In this document: positions 36,765 to 46,043 of the stretch, one piece after another | Position numbering within the stretch: the first letter of the stretch is position 1 | How the letters are laid out: each line of letters opens with the position of its first letter | Assembly (NCBI GenBank): GCA_020723965.1 | Contig: DYHW01000002.1 | Span: 310,001-374,000, forward strand | Length of the DNA stretch: 64,000 nt | Source: Melioribacter sp. | GTDB taxonomy: Bacteria > Bacteroidota > Ignavibacteria > Ignavibacteriales > Melioribacteraceae | Direction of reading: 5' to 3' | Notes under the pieces: generated by a model | Told to the model about the DNA's origin: nothing | Seen by the model: only the letters and a program-made list of their open reading frames with translations | Databases searched by the model: none | Translations under genes and position numbers: made by a program

Positions 36765-36863
36765 GAGGTTGTCTCAAAAGTAATTATTTAATCAAAAATA
36801 AACTGCAGTTAACAGGAATTTTAACAGATTTATTATTTGAAAAATTACTTTTGAGACAACCTC
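36765..36863. repeat. 99-bp element with perfect 21-bp terminal inverted repeats
   Basis: The termini GAGGTTGTCTCAAAAGTAATT (36765-36785) and its exact complement (36843-36863) enclose a 57-bp AT-rich core containing AACTGCAGTT. It lies between convergent genes. It has no coding capacity. A diverged copy in the other orientation lies at 13910-14086, so it behaves like a MITE or a REP/BIME-type element. It could also end transcription from both sides. Confidence 0.75.
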
Positions 36864-36876
36864 AAAGAAGCGGTGT

Positions 36877-37815
36877 TTAATTAACACGGTTCAAAACTTT
36901 GCCTGTATTTTTATATTCAATAATAATTTTTAGAGTTTCTTCTGCAACCGCGTCTTGTGCTTGTTCGGTCGAAGCGCCTATGTGGTGAGTAACATAAATG
37001 CCATCAATGTTTTGGAGCTTTGAAATAACGGTGCCATCTTTTCCTTCCGGCTCGTCATTGAAAACATCAACACCGGCAAAAATACTTTTCTCTTTTACTG
37101 CTTTAATGAGAGCGTCTTCGTCAATAACTTCAGCACGGGAAGTGTTGATAAGCATAGCGCCTTTTTTCATCAAGCCGAACAATTTATCGTTAAACATTCC
37201 TTTTGTTTGAGGATTAGCCGGAATGTGTAACGATATTACATCCGACATAGAAATTAATTTTTCAACATTGTCAATGTAATCAATTCCAATTCCTTCAGAT
37301 ATAACAATATCATAGCCAATGACTTTCATTCCGAAAGCTTGAGCGCGTTTGGCAATTTCTTTTCCAATATTTCCAACGCCGATTATACCGATAGTTTTTC
37401 CGTAAAGTCCTTCTGCTTTTGAATATTTGGCTTTGTTCCAAATACCGTTGTTAAAGTCTTTTACGTTATCCGGAATTCTTCTATCGAGCGCAATAATCAA
37501 CCCCATAGCAAGTTCTGCAACAGCAATAGAATTTTTACCGGGAGTATTTGCAACCGAAACACCTTTTGCAGTTGCGGCTTTAACGTCGATATTGTTGTAT
37601 CCAGAGCCGGCGCGAATTACTATTTTCAAATTGCTGGCGGCATTTATTGCAGCAGCATTAACATTAGTGGAACGTACTACTATGAAATTAACATCTTTAG
37701 CAGCGTTTGGAATATCGTTCTCGCCCAGCTTTGGCTCATAAATCACTTCGATCTCTTTTTCTCTTAATGTTTGAATGTAGTTCTCTGGAAATTTGTCTGC
37801 TATTAATACTTTCAT
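36877..37815 (-). CDS. D-2-hydroxyacid dehydrogenase, phosphoglycerate dehydrogenase-like (short form)
   Basis: This 312-residue NAD-dependent dehydrogenase is of the D-isomer-specific family. The cofactor site is GIIGVGNIGKEIAKRA, and the catalytic Arg, Glu and His lie in RAGSGYNNID, DVFNDEPEG and VTHHIGAST. It resembles 3-phosphoglycerate dehydrogenase, the first step of serine synthesis, but lacks the C-terminal ACT or ASB regulatory domain. It would therefore not show serine feedback through that domain. It is the last gene of a minus-strand run after urocanate hydratase (13-base gap). A different hydroxyacid substrate is possible. Confidence 0.85.
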   Translation of the reverse strand: MKVLIADKFPENYIQTLREKEIEVIYEPKLGENDIPNAAKDVNFIVVRSTNVNAAAINAASNLKIVIRAGSGYNNIDVKAATAKGVSVANTPGKNSIAVAELAMGLIIALDRRIPDNVKDFNNGIWNKAKYSKAEGLYGKTIGIIGVGNIGKEIAKRAQAFGMKVIGYDIVISEGIGIDYIDNVEKLISMSDVISLHIPANPQTKGMFNDKLFGLMKKGAMLINTSRAEVIDEDALIKAVKEKSIFAGVDVFNDEPEGKDGTVISKLQNIDGIYVTHHIGASTEQAQDAVAEETLKIIIEYKNTGKVLNRVN

Positions 37816-37828
37816 TTTTACCTCTATT

Positions 37829-39487
37829 TTATTTGAGCGATGGGATTTTTACCCCGTATTTTTTTGCGTTTTCAATTGCTCGATCGTAGCCGGCATCTGC
37901 ATGTCTAATTATTCCCATTCCAGGATCATAAGTCAAAACTTTTTCTAATCTTTTTTCAGCTTCAGCGGTTCCGTCTGCAACAACAACCATTCCCGCATGA
38001 ATTGATTTTCCAATTCCCACACCGCCGCCATGATGAACCGAGACCCAGCTTGCACCGCCAATGGCATTTAATAATGCGTTCAGAATTGGCCAATCTGCAA
38101 TTGCATCACTGCCATCTTTCATTGCTTCAGTTTCTCTGTTGGGAGAAGCAACCGAACCACAATCAAGATGGTCGCGCCCAATTACTATCGGAGCGCTAAC
38201 TTTGCCTTCGGCTACTAATTTGTTGAAAATCATTCCCATCTTGGCGCGTTCGCCGTAACCAAGCCAGCAAATTCTAGCAGGCAATCCTTGAAAGTGAATT
38301 TTCTTTTGTGCCAGTTCGATCCATCTTATAAGCGCTTTGTTTTCTGGAAATGTTTCGATAACCGCTTTATCAGTTTCGTAAATATCTTTTGGGTCTCCGC
38401 TGAGAGCAGCCCAGCGGAAAGGTCCTTTTCCATCGCAAAAGAGAGGACGTATATATTCCGGGACAAAACCGGGAATATCAAACGCATTATTTAAACCATT
38501 TTCTTTTGCTTCGCCGCGTATGTTGTTGCCGTAATCGAATGCTATTGCGCCGCGTGCTTGAAATGCCAGCATCGCTTTTACATGCTCTACAATAGTTTTC
38601 TTTGAAAGCTCGATATATTTTTTGGGATCAGATTTGCGAAGTTTGAGCGCTTCTTCAAAACTCATTCCCATCGGAACGTAGCCGTTCAAAGTATCGTGAG
38701 CCGAAGTTTGATCTGTTATTATGTCCGGAGTGATATTCATTTCTAAAATTTTAGGAAGAATTTCCCCTGCATTTCCTACTAAACCAACAGATAATGCTTT
38801 CTTATTTGTCTTTGCGTCAATAACTAATTTTAAAGCTTCATCCAAATCCTCTGTCAAAACATCAAGGTAGCCGGCATCAATTCTTTTTTGAATACGAGAG
38901 GGGTCAACATCAATTCCAAGGAATGCAGCGCCGTTCATTGTTGCGGCTAATGGTTGTGCGCCCCCCATTCCTCCTAATCCGGCGGTCAATAAAAATATAC
39001 CGTTCAAAGTGCCGTTAAAATGTTGACGAGCGCATTCAGCAAATGTTTCGTAGGTGCCTTGAAGAATTCCTTGAGAACCGATATAAATCCAACTGCCGGC
39101 TGTCATTTGCCCGTACATTGTTAAGCCAAGTTCTTCGAGCCGGCGGAATTCATCCCAGGTTGCCCAGTCTGGTACAAGCATCGAGTTTGAAATAATAACG
39201 CGCGGTGCATCTGTATGAGTTTTAAAAATACCAACCGGCTTTCCCGATTGGACTAATAAGGTTTCATCATTTTCAAGATTCTTAAGGGAATCAACAATTG
39301 CTTGGAAAGCTTCCCAGTTGCGAGCTGCTTTTCCTGAGCCGCCGTAGACAATTAGTTCTTCCGGTCGCTCAGCAACTTCGGGGTCAAGATTATTCATCAG
39401 CATTCGTAAAGCCGCTTCTTGTATCCATCCTTTACAAGTTAATTTTGTGCCTGTTGGCGCCTTGATAATTTTTTCTATTGTTTCCAT
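37829..39487 (-). CDS. hutU: Urocanate hydratase
   Basis: HutU converts urocanate to 4-imidazolone-5-propanoate, the second step of histidine degradation, using tightly bound NAD. The 552 residues are the usual length. [43 protein letters not shown] and [15 protein letters not shown] are diagnostic. The Cys in HLDCGS is the known catalytic-region cysteine. hutH, hutI and ftcD are not adjacent. The small unknown gene ends 1 base before its start. This is an orphan hut gene within an operon with adenosine deaminase. Confidence 0.96.
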   Translation of the reverse strand: METIEKIIKAPTGTKLTCKGWIQEAALRMLMNNLDPEVAERPEELIVYGGSGKAARNWEAFQAIVDSLKNLENDETLLVQSGKPVGIFKTHTDAPRVIISNSMLVPDWATWDEFRRLEELGLTMYGQMTAGSWIYIGSQGILQGTYETFAECARQHFNGTLNGIFLLTAGLGGMGGAQPLAATMNGAAFLGIDVDPSRIQKRIDAGYLDVLTEDLDEALKLVIDAKTNKKALSVGLVGNAGEILPKILEMNITPDIITDQTSAHDTLNGYVPMGMSFEEALKLRKSDPKKYIELSKKTIVEHVKAMLAFQARGAIAFDYGNNIRGEAKENGLNNAFDIPGFVPEYIRPLFCDGKGPFRWAALSGDPKDIYETDKAVIETFPENKALIRWIELAQKKIHFQGLPARICWLGYGERAKMGMIFNKLVAEGKVSAPIVIGRDHLDCGSVASPNRETEAMKDGSDAIADWPILNALLNAIGGASWVSVHHGGGVGIGKSIHAGMVVVADGTAEAEKRLEKVLTYDPGMGIIRHADAGYDRAIENAKKYGVKIPSLK

Positions 39488-39488
39488 T

Positions 39489-39827
39489 TCAATCGGTAAA
39501 ATGAGTTTCTAATAAATTTTTGTATTGTGCATGAACTGATTTATAAAGCCAACGTTTGATGAAAAATCCTTTGCTCATCAATTTTTTTGTGTGGTCAATA
39601 TTTTCTTTGAGACGGAAAGCGAGCTTAGTTTTTTCTTCTTTGGTAAATTTTATCTCTTCATCGGAAGAATTTAGCTTATCTACTATAGAATTGAAAGAGC
39701 GAAGATCGGTATAAAATTTTTCATCGGTTGACATCTGCTTTAACAATGTCTTGCAAAAATTTAACAGAAGTTTTTTTTCGTTCTTGTTAAAACTAAATGA
39801 ATAATTTTTGAAAAGTGGTTTTGCCAT
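39489..39827 (-). CDS. Small conserved-looking hypothetical protein between add and hutU
   Basis: This 112-residue protein is basic and predicted mostly helical, with no signal peptide or membrane segment. I do not recognise a domain. The middle ([17 protein letters not shown]) is strongly amphipathic. It ends 1 base before the hutU start and begins 26 bases after adenosine deaminase, so it is almost certainly a translated member of that operon. Its function is unknown. Confidence 0.7.
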   Translation of the reverse strand: MAKPLFKNYSFSFNKNEKKLLLNFCKTLLKQMSTDEKFYTDLRSFNSIVDKLNSSDEEIKFTKEEKTKLAFRLKENIDHTKKLMSKGFFIKRWLYKSVHAQYKNLLETHFTD

Positions 39828-39853
39828 AATTGAAAGCGCCTTCTATAAACAGA

Positions 39854-40942
39854 TTATACTTTTAGTGAAAGAAGTTTTTCCCTCATTGTTTGATAGCCTG
39901 GTTTTATTACTTTGTAGATATAATGCAATCTCTCATTATATGGTATGAAGGAGGATTTCATTGCATTGATATTAAGTTTTTCAACATCGTCAAGATTTAA
40001 CCCGAAAAGATCGCTTGCAATTACATATTCTTTGGTGAGCGTTGTATCGCTCATCAACCGATCATCTGTATTGAGGAAAACACGGAATTTTTCTTTATAA
40101 AGTTTTATGAAAGGGTGATTTTCAAGTTTATCAATTGCACCGGTGTGAACGTTACTGAGCAGACAAATTTCCAGCGGCAGCCGTGTATCGAGTATATATT
40201 GGGCAAGATCGCCAAGTGAGACTATGTTGCCCTCTTTATCAAAATGAATATCTTCAATTAAACGTGTAGCATGACCAATACGATGTGCGCCGCAAATTTG
40301 AATTGCCTGCCAAATTGATTCCTTACCAAATGCCTCGCCGGCATGAATAGTTATGTTGAAATTCTTCTGCTTGATGAACTGAAATGCTTCAATATGTTTC
40401 TTAGGCGGATATCCGCCTTCTTCACCAGCAAGATCGAAACCAACCACGCCATCCTGCCTGAAATTTACTGCGAGCTCTGCAATCTCAAGAGTATTTTTCA
40501 TATTGCGCATACCGCAAAGAATTAAACCGTATCCTACGCCAAAATCTTGTTTTCCTTTTTCCAATCCTTCCAGTACTGCTTTTATAACATCTTCATAATA
40601 CAATCCCTTTTGTGTATGAAAAACAGGAGCAAAACGAGTTTCCACATAACAAATCCCATCTTTACTCATATCCTCAATCATTTCGTAAGCAATCCGGAAA
40701 AGCGATTCCTTCGTTTGCATCACTGCAATTGTGTGTTCAAATCCTTGAAGATATTCAACAAGATTTCCTTTGTTTGCGCCGCGATGAAACCACTCGGCAA
40801 GTTCACCAGAATCGGAAGTAGGAAGTTTGTTGTATTTGATCTCTTTGGCTAGATCAATTATTGTTTGAGTTCGAAGTCCGCCATCGAGATGATCGTGTAG
40901 TTGAACCTTAGGAACGCCGCGTATAATTTCTTCTCTTTTCAT
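39854..40942 (-). CDS. add: Adenosine deaminase
   Basis: This 362-residue metal-dependent deaminase converts adenosine to inosine. The N-terminal zinc motif is LHDHLDGG. The catalytic segments are ITIHAGEAFG (His and Glu), RIGHATRL and LNTDDRLMSDT (the paired Asp). The pattern is closer to classical Add proteins of actinobacteria than to eukaryotic ADA. Aminodeoxyfutalosine deaminases of the futalosine menaquinone route are close relatives, so with an MqnA-like gene 3 kb away that activity cannot be excluded. It is the first gene of the minus-strand run. Confidence 0.87.
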   Translation of the reverse strand: MKREEIIRGVPKVQLHDHLDGGLRTQTIIDLAKEIKYNKLPTSDSGELAEWFHRGANKGNLVEYLQGFEHTIAVMQTKESLFRIAYEMIEDMSKDGICYVETRFAPVFHTQKGLYYEDVIKAVLEGLEKGKQDFGVGYGLILCGMRNMKNTLEIAELAVNFRQDGVVGFDLAGEEGGYPPKKHIEAFQFIKQKNFNITIHAGEAFGKESIWQAIQICGAHRIGHATRLIEDIHFDKEGNIVSLGDLAQYILDTRLPLEICLLSNVHTGAIDKLENHPFIKLYKEKFRVFLNTDDRLMSDTTLTKEYVIASDLFGLNLDDVEKLNINAMKSSFIPYNERLHYIYKVIKPGYQTMREKLLSLKV

Positions 40943-41154
40943 ATTTTACTCTTATTTTGGAAGTCCATTCTTACAAAACAAAATTATCCTTTTACGTTCC
41001 GAAAATCAATTAAACAAAATAAAGAAGAACAAATCGATCATCTTTTGAAACAAAAAATCTATCTTGATATTGACCAGAATTAAAAACTTCTTTAAAAAAT
41101 ATTGTGCATCAATCTTACATACACAATAACTAGAAGAAGTAAAGATAATTTGCC

Positions 41155-41185
41155 TTGACTTCGCATTCTTAAAATAGCTATTTTT
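41155..41185 (+). promoter_or_regulatory. Bacteroidota-type promoter for the TPR lipoprotein gene
   Basis: A TTG at 41155-41157 and TATTTTTG at 41178-41185 fit the -33 TTTG / -7 TAnnTTTG consensus with 20 bases between them. Transcription would start near 41192, about 38 bases before the ATG at 41230. The surrounding divergent spacer (40943-41229) shows no other gene. Confidence 0.6.
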
Positions 41186-41229
41186 GGTGCGCATAAAACA
41201 GCAAATTTTTAAAAAGTATAGGAGAATCA

Positions 41230-42390
41230 ATGAAAAAAGGATTCATTTACTTAAGCATATTGAGTATGGCTTTGGCAATGATGGCATTTCAATGTACATC
41301 TGCGGAATTGACAGGCGCAAAAATGTATATCAACCAAAAACAGTATGAAAAAGCAAAAGAAGCTTTGTTGAAAGAAGTTGAAAAAAACCCGGCAAGCGAT
41401 GAGGGTTGGTACTTGTTAGGTTTTCTTTATGGCGAAGAAAGCAATTACGATAAAATGATAGATGCTTATGATAAATCGCTTAAAGCAAGCAAAAAATTTG
41501 AAGCTCAGATAACCGAATCCAAAAAATATTTTTGGGCTACAAGTTTTAATAGAGGCGTAATTTTTTATAATAGAGCGGTTAAAACAGCGGATGCAGATAG
41601 CAGCAAGATGTTTTTCGAGAAAGCTGCTGATATGTTCAAAGCTTCTTCTATTTTTGAACCGGATTCAATTATAGGTTATTCGAATCTTGCTATGACATAC
41701 ATAGCTATGAACAGGATTGATGATGCTATTGCTCCACTTGAAAAAGCTACATTTATCGGCAAATCATCCGATGTTTTTATAATGTTAGGGCAGATCTATT
41801 TAGAAAATGGAAACGCATTACTTCAAAGTTATGAAACTTCGAAAAAGGAAGAAGAAAAAATTAAAGCCGATGAGTACATAAACAAATCTGTTAAAGTGCT
41901 GGAAGAGGGGAGAAGTAAGTTTCCGGAAGATGGCGATATACTTCTGAGACTTTCAAATGCTTACATTGCAGGCAACAAACTTGATGTTGCATTGAATGCT
42001 TTCAAAGATGGTATTGAGAAAGAACCGGGCAATAAATATTACCAATATAACTATGCTGTTCTTTTATTGAACGCCAAAGATTATACAGGTGCAGAAGAAC
42101 ATTTTAAAAAAGCTGTTGAAATAGACTCCGAATATTCTAATGCAGTTTATAACTTGGCTGTAACGTATGTTCGTTGGGGCGCTCAAATTAGAGATGATTT
42201 GGAAGCAAAAGGGGATACTAGCGATAAGTATAAAGAAAAATTCAGTTTAGCAATTCCACATCTAGAAAAATATTTAACAGTGAATCCAAAAGAACCTGCA
42301 GTATGGGAGTTGTTGGGAAAGGTTTATGCTAATCTTGGAATGACAGAAAAATCGATAGACGCATTCAAGAAAGCAGACCAATACAGATAA
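41230..42390 (+). CDS. Tetratricopeptide repeat protein, probable lipoprotein
   Basis: This 386-residue protein has a signal peptide whose hydrophobic core ends at MMAFQC, a weak lipobox with Cys at about residue 22, so lipid anchoring is likely but not certain. Successive TPR helices cover most of the rest, with repeats around KAKEALLKEVEKNPASDEGW, AIAPLEKATFIGKSSD, ALNAFKDGIEKEPGNKYYQY and AEEHFKKAVEIDSEYSNA. It probably scaffolds protein complexes at a membrane. It has its own promoter and terminator. Confidence 0.85.
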   Translation: MKKGFIYLSILSMALAMMAFQCTSAELTGAKMYINQKQYEKAKEALLKEVEKNPASDEGWYLLGFLYGEESNYDKMIDAYDKSLKASKKFEAQITESKKYFWATSFNRGVIFYNRAVKTADADSSKMFFEKAADMFKASSIFEPDSIIGYSNLAMTYIAMNRIDDAIAPLEKATFIGKSSDVFIMLGQIYLENGNALLQSYETSKKEEEKIKADEYINKSVKVLEEGRSKFPEDGDILLRLSNAYIAGNKLDVALNAFKDGIEKEPGNKYYQYNYAVLLLNAKDYTGAEEHFKKAVEIDSEYSNAVYNLAVTYVRWGAQIRDDLEAKGDTSDKYKEKFSLAIPHLEKYLTVNPKEPAVWELLGKVYANLGMTEKSIDAFKKADQYR

Positions 42391-42415
42391 AATCTTCAAA
42401 CGAATTGAAAAATTG

Positions 42416-42453
42416 AACCCACAATTTGTGTCATTGCAAGTTGTGGGTTTTTT
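42416..42453 (+). terminator. Rho-independent terminator after the TPR lipoprotein gene
   Basis: A perfect 9-bp stem (AACCCACAA at 42416-42424 with TTGTGGGTT at 42441-42449) is followed by TTTTT. It separates the lipoprotein gene from the DUF3467 gene. Confidence 0.88.
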
Positions 42454-42472
42454 ATGAAAAGAGAGGATGAAA

Positions 42473-42799
42473 ATGAGTCAGAGCAACAATCAAAATCCGC
42501 AGCAAATCAACATTGAATTGGGAGAGAAAGAAGCAGAAGGAATTTATTCTAACCTTGCAATTATAACGCATTCGCCGGCAGAGTTTGTAATTGATTTTAC
42601 TCGTGTTGTGCCGGGCGTTCCAAAAGCGAGAGTGTTATCAAGAATTATTACAACGCCTCAGCACGCAAAAATGCTTATGCGTGCGTTGAAAGATAATATC
42701 GATAAATTTGAATCGCGCTTCGGTGAAATAAAAATTGATGTTCAGCCGGCTCCGCAATTTGGTTTTATTCAGGCAGATAAAGAAGAAAAGATAAATTAG
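42473..42799 (+). CDS. DUF3467 domain-containing protein
   Basis: This small cytoplasmic protein of 108 residues has the DUF3467 core EAEGIYSNLAIITHSPAEFVIDF followed by RVLSRIITTPQHAKMLMRAL; the first stretch is broken by variable positions in the family. The family has no established function and is widespread in Bacteroidota and relatives. I chose the ATG at 42473 because AGAGG at 42462-42466 is then well placed. An in-frame ATG two codons earlier is too close to it. It converges with rsmI. Confidence 0.87.
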   Translation: MSQSNNQNPQQINIELGEKEAEGIYSNLAIITHSPAEFVIDFTRVVPGVPKARVLSRIITTPQHAKMLMRALKDNIDKFESRFGEIKIDVQPAPQFGFIQADKEEKIN

Positions 42800-42931
42800 C
42801 TTAAAGCAGAATTTTCCTATTGCCTGTATTGTTAATCTATACAGAGCTGACGAAGTAAAAAGCTTATTTTTTTTCATTCCCAAATAAACCATTACTGCGC
42901 AATGTCATAGTTTTGAAAAGGTTTTGATTCT

Positions 42932-43615
42932 TTACTTCCTCCAATCAGGCGGGGCAATAATTACAACAAATTCTCCTTTTACAGTTTTATTTGCAAGGTC
43001 AGATAAAATTTCGAGAGCATTACCGCGCCAGGTTTCTTCAAATTTTTTTGTTAGCTCGCGTGCAACAACAATTTCTCGTTCTGGCATAAATTTGTTTAAT
43101 TCTTCCAAAAGCTTTTTAATACGATAAGTTGATTCATACAAAACTATGGTTCTTTTTTCTGCAGCTAATTCTTGAAGTTTTTTCTGTCTCCCTTTTTTTT
43201 GGGGAATAAATCCTTCAAAGACGAACGAATCTGTTGGCAGCCCGCTAATGCTCAAAGCCATAATTGCCGCATTTGAGCCGGGAATTCCAACTACTTCAAT
43301 TTTGCTGGAAATAATTTTGTTAACAAGACGAATACCAGGATCAGATATACATGGAGTGCCGGCATCAGAAACAAGTGCGCATGATTCTCCTAATTCGATC
43401 CTTTCCAAAATTTTAGAGATCGCCTTAGATTCATTATGCGCGTTCATCACAAATAATGGTTTTTGAATCTGATAATGATTAAGTAAAATTTTTGTTATGC
43501 GAGTATCTTCGCAAATGATGAAGTCTGCTGATTTCAATGTTTCAACTGCGCGGAAAGTTATATCCTCAAGATTTCCGATCGGCGTAGCAACAACGAAAAG
43601 TTTTCCTAATTTCAT
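42932..43615 (-). CDS. rsmI: 16S rRNA (cytidine(1402)-2'-O)-methyltransferase
   Basis: This 227-residue enzyme methylates the ribose of C1402 in the decoding centre. It belongs to the tetrapyrrole methylase fold. The start MKLGKLFVVATPIGNLEDIT is typical. CEDTRITKILLNHY, VSDAGTPCISDPG and GLPTDSFVFEGF are family signatures, and GREIVVARELTKKFEE-type sequence (PEREIVVARELTKKFEETW) lies near the C terminus. A longer frame reaching 43657 would run through a terminator hairpin, so I used the ATG at 43615. Confidence 0.95.
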   Translation of the reverse strand: MKLGKLFVVATPIGNLEDITFRAVETLKSADFIICEDTRITKILLNHYQIQKPLFVMNAHNESKAISKILERIELGESCALVSDAGTPCISDPGIRLVNKIISSKIEVVGIPGSNAAIMALSISGLPTDSFVFEGFIPQKKGRQKKLQELAAEKRTIVLYESTYRIKKLLEELNKFMPEREIVVARELTKKFEETWRGNALEILSDLANKTVKGEFVVIIAPPDWRK

Positions 43616-43637
43616 TTGTTTCTCGTTTTTACAAAAA

Positions 43638-43668
43638 TATAAAAACCCCGAAAACAAACGGGGTTTAT
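43638..43668 (-). terminator. Terminator between the lysine aminotransferase gene and rsmI
   Basis: An 8-bp stem (AAACCCCG at 43643-43650 with CGGGGTTT at 43659-43666) is followed, read on the minus strand, by T-rich sequence. It ends the aminotransferase transcript. Confidence 0.8.
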
Positions 43669-43689
43669 TTACACAAAAAATTCTGTTTC

Positions 43690-45048
43690 TTACGAATCAA
43701 GAGAGTGAAACGTTCTTCTGATTATTTGTGTTCCTTCATCTATATTTTCTTTTGTAACAATAAGAGGCGGGCGGAACCGTACACTTTTATATCCGCAGCC
43801 AAGCATAATCATTTTGTTTTCATAAAGTTTATTCAAGAACTTTTTTCTGATTTCCGGATCAGGCATATCGAACGCACACATTAAACCAAGTCCCCGGGCT
43901 TGAGAAACATAATTCGGAAATTCGCTTTGAATTTCTTTTAAATTATTTAAAAGATAGCTCCCCATTATTCTGGCGTTTTCAACTAAATTTTCTTCTTCAA
44001 TTATTTCGAGATTTTTTCGAGACCGAACCATGTCGGTTAAATTTCCACCCCAGGTAGAGTTAATACGACCCGATTTCTTGAAGACATTTTCAGGAATATC
44101 ATCAATTCTACTGTTAACCATAATTCCGCATGTCTGAGTTTTTTTACCGAAAGAAATTATATCCGGCTGAACAAAATGTTCGTATGCCCACATTTTACCG
44201 GTCATTCCGAGCCCTGTTTGAACTTCGTCGAACATTAAAAGAATTTCATTTTCATCGGCAATATGACGGAGCTCTTCAAAAAATTCTTTGCGGAAGAAAT
44301 TATCGCCTCCCTCTCCTTGTATTGGTTCAACTATGATTAGAGCAATATCATCTTTGTTGTTTTTGATGGCTGCAGTTATTTCATCAATGGCTTTGTTTTC
44401 TAATTTGATAACCTCAGTTAAATTTTCATCAAGAGGGAAAGTTATTTTAGGATTGATAATCCTAGGCCAGTTGAATTTTGGATAGTAAGAAATTTTATTA
44501 GGGTCTGTATTTGTTAAAGACATTGTATAACCGGAACGGCCATGAAATGCTTCGCGGAAATGAATAACTTGCTGCCCGCGCTCTTCTTTATAACCTTTAA
44601 TAAAATTCTTTTGCACTTTCCAATCGAATGCAACCTTCAATCCATTCTCAACAGCAAGCGCTCCGCCATCAATAAAGAAGAGATGTTTTAAATAATCCGG
44701 TGCTGCAACGCGCGAAAATGTTTCAACGAACTTTGCCATCTCAACAGTATAGATATCTGAGTTAGATGGTTTATTCATAGCAGAAACTGCAAGCTGATTA
44801 CGAAATTCAGGTGTATTGATTTTCGGGTGGTTCAAGCCGACCGGTGCCGAAGCGAAGAAAGAAAAGAAGTCCAAATATTCATCGCCGGTTTTTTCATCTA
44901 CAATTTTTAATCCGTAACTTTTTTCCAAATCGAAAACAAGATCGAAACCATCGATAAGCATTTTCTTGCGGAGAATATCGTGAACATTATGTGCTGTAAT
45001 ATTTTTGTCTTGAGAATTGATTTCGTATTCAAACGTTGTTTGACCCAT
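43690..45048 (-). CDS. lat: L-lysine 6-transaminase
   Basis: This 452-residue PLP-dependent class III aminotransferase matches LAT, which moves the epsilon-amino group of lysine to 2-oxoglutarate and yields 2-aminoadipate 6-semialdehyde. The PLP lysine is in FGKKTQTCG, identical in style to mycobacterial LAT. IVEPIQGEGGDNFFR, LMFDEVQTGLGMTGKMWAYE and INSTWGGNLTDMVR also fit. I used the ATG at 45048 because AAGGTGG sits about 6 bases before it. A GTG three codons upstream lies inside that site. The ALDH7 gene beyond the divergent spacer supplies the next step. Confidence 0.9.
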   Translation of the reverse strand: MGQTTFEYEINSQDKNITAHNVHDILRKKMLIDGFDLVFDLEKSYGLKIVDEKTGDEYLDFFSFFASAPVGLNHPKINTPEFRNQLAVSAMNKPSNSDIYTVEMAKFVETFSRVAAPDYLKHLFFIDGGALAVENGLKVAFDWKVQKNFIKGYKEERGQQVIHFREAFHGRSGYTMSLTNTDPNKISYYPKFNWPRIINPKITFPLDENLTEVIKLENKAIDEITAAIKNNKDDIALIIVEPIQGEGGDNFFRKEFFEELRHIADENEILLMFDEVQTGLGMTGKMWAYEHFVQPDIISFGKKTQTCGIMVNSRIDDIPENVFKKSGRINSTWGGNLTDMVRSRKNLEIIEEENLVENARIMGSYLLNNLKEIQSEFPNYVSQARGLGLMCAFDMPDPEIRKKFLNKLYENKMIMLGCGYKSVRFRPPLIVTKENIDEGTQIIRRTFHSLDS

Positions 45049-45238
45049 ATAGCCCACCTTAGATTAAGGGTTTGATAATAATTTCATTTTAAAAAGGGAT
45101 TAGAGGAAAAAGAATGGGCAATTAGAAAACTTGCTCGAAACGTGAAGCGAGGTAGTTCTTTAGGTGTTTTCTACCTGTGATCTTGGGAAAAAATATTAAC
45201 TTTTTCATACTTCTTCAATTTTTCTGGTTTAAGATAAT

Positions 45239-45246
45239 TATATTTG
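45239..45246 (+). promoter_or_regulatory. Candidate -7 element upstream of the small lipoprotein gene
   Basis: TATATTTG matches TAnnTTTG and lies 46 bases before the ATG at 45292. No clear TTTG partner sits at the right distance. It lies in the divergent spacer 45058-45291, which shows no gene. Confidence 0.4.
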
Positions 45247-45291
45247 TATGCAGTTTCAATCCGCCTAAATCGTAAAAACGGAAGGTGAATA

Positions 45292-45897
45292 ATGAAAAAC
45301 AGTGTGGTTTCAAAATACTTACTTATTATTTCTCTTCTGCTCTTTGCTTCTTCATGTGCCGATAAAAATAAATCAGAATCTGAGACAACAAAGTTTTATT
45401 CGCTTGATGGTTCAAAACTAGGAATTGAAATTGCGGATAAAGAACTGAGAATAAAATTTAATCCTCCAATCGGATGGGATTTAATGCATACTGCAATCTC
45501 GAAAAAGACCGAATCTCAAGGCGCAGCAAACAGCGAAGATAGTTTTATATATCAAGCTACTTATGTTTTCTTTAATGATTCGACTGGCGGATTGCTTAGT
45601 GTGGGAAAAGTTATTACAAGCGATTCTTCATTAGCAAAAAACACTCGACTAAATTTCTATAAGGGTTTCCTTACATCAAAACATAAGAACGAAAAACTTT
45701 CTGTAAATAATTTTGTTCATTCTTCGATTGGCTTTACACAGTTCAAATTTGTGAAAGAGAGTTTAATTTCATATAAAATTGTTTTAGAGAACGCTGGCGG
45801 AGAAATAATTCAATTTGATTATATAATTCCGGCAGATTATTCTAAAAGCGAGCAACCGTCAATAAAATCTTCTATCGGCTCTATTCGGTTAATGTAG
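45292..45897 (+). CDS. Small lipoprotein of unknown function
   Basis: This 201-residue protein has a clear lipoprotein signal, LLLFASSC, with Cys at about residue 22 followed by a polar ADKNKSESE linker. The rest is a mixed alpha/beta domain with PPIGWDLMH near residue 62, reminiscent of small periplasmic domains that shield hydrophobic ligands, but I do not recognise a family. It stands between the divergent lysine aminotransferase and the aldehyde dehydrogenase. A connection with lysine use is possible but unsupported. Confidence 0.75.
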   Translation: MKNSVVSKYLLIISLLLFASSCADKNKSESETTKFYSLDGSKLGIEIADKELRIKFNPPIGWDLMHTAISKKTESQGAANSEDSFIYQATYVFFNDSTGGLLSVGKVITSDSSLAKNTRLNFYKGFLTSKHKNEKLSVNNFVHSSIGFTQFKFVKESLISYKIVLENAGGEIIQFDYIIPADYSKSEQPSIKSSIGSIRLM

Positions 45898-46043
45898 AGA
45901 ATGAATGTTTTGCGTTTCAAAAAGAAAGACAATGTAGCGTCTTTCAAATAGACTGATTAACTTAGATAGAGAAAATTTTACTTTTTTTGCTGGTCTCACA
46001 AAAACTCATTTCGGAAAACCACTAAAGAAAAAAAGAGGAAACT

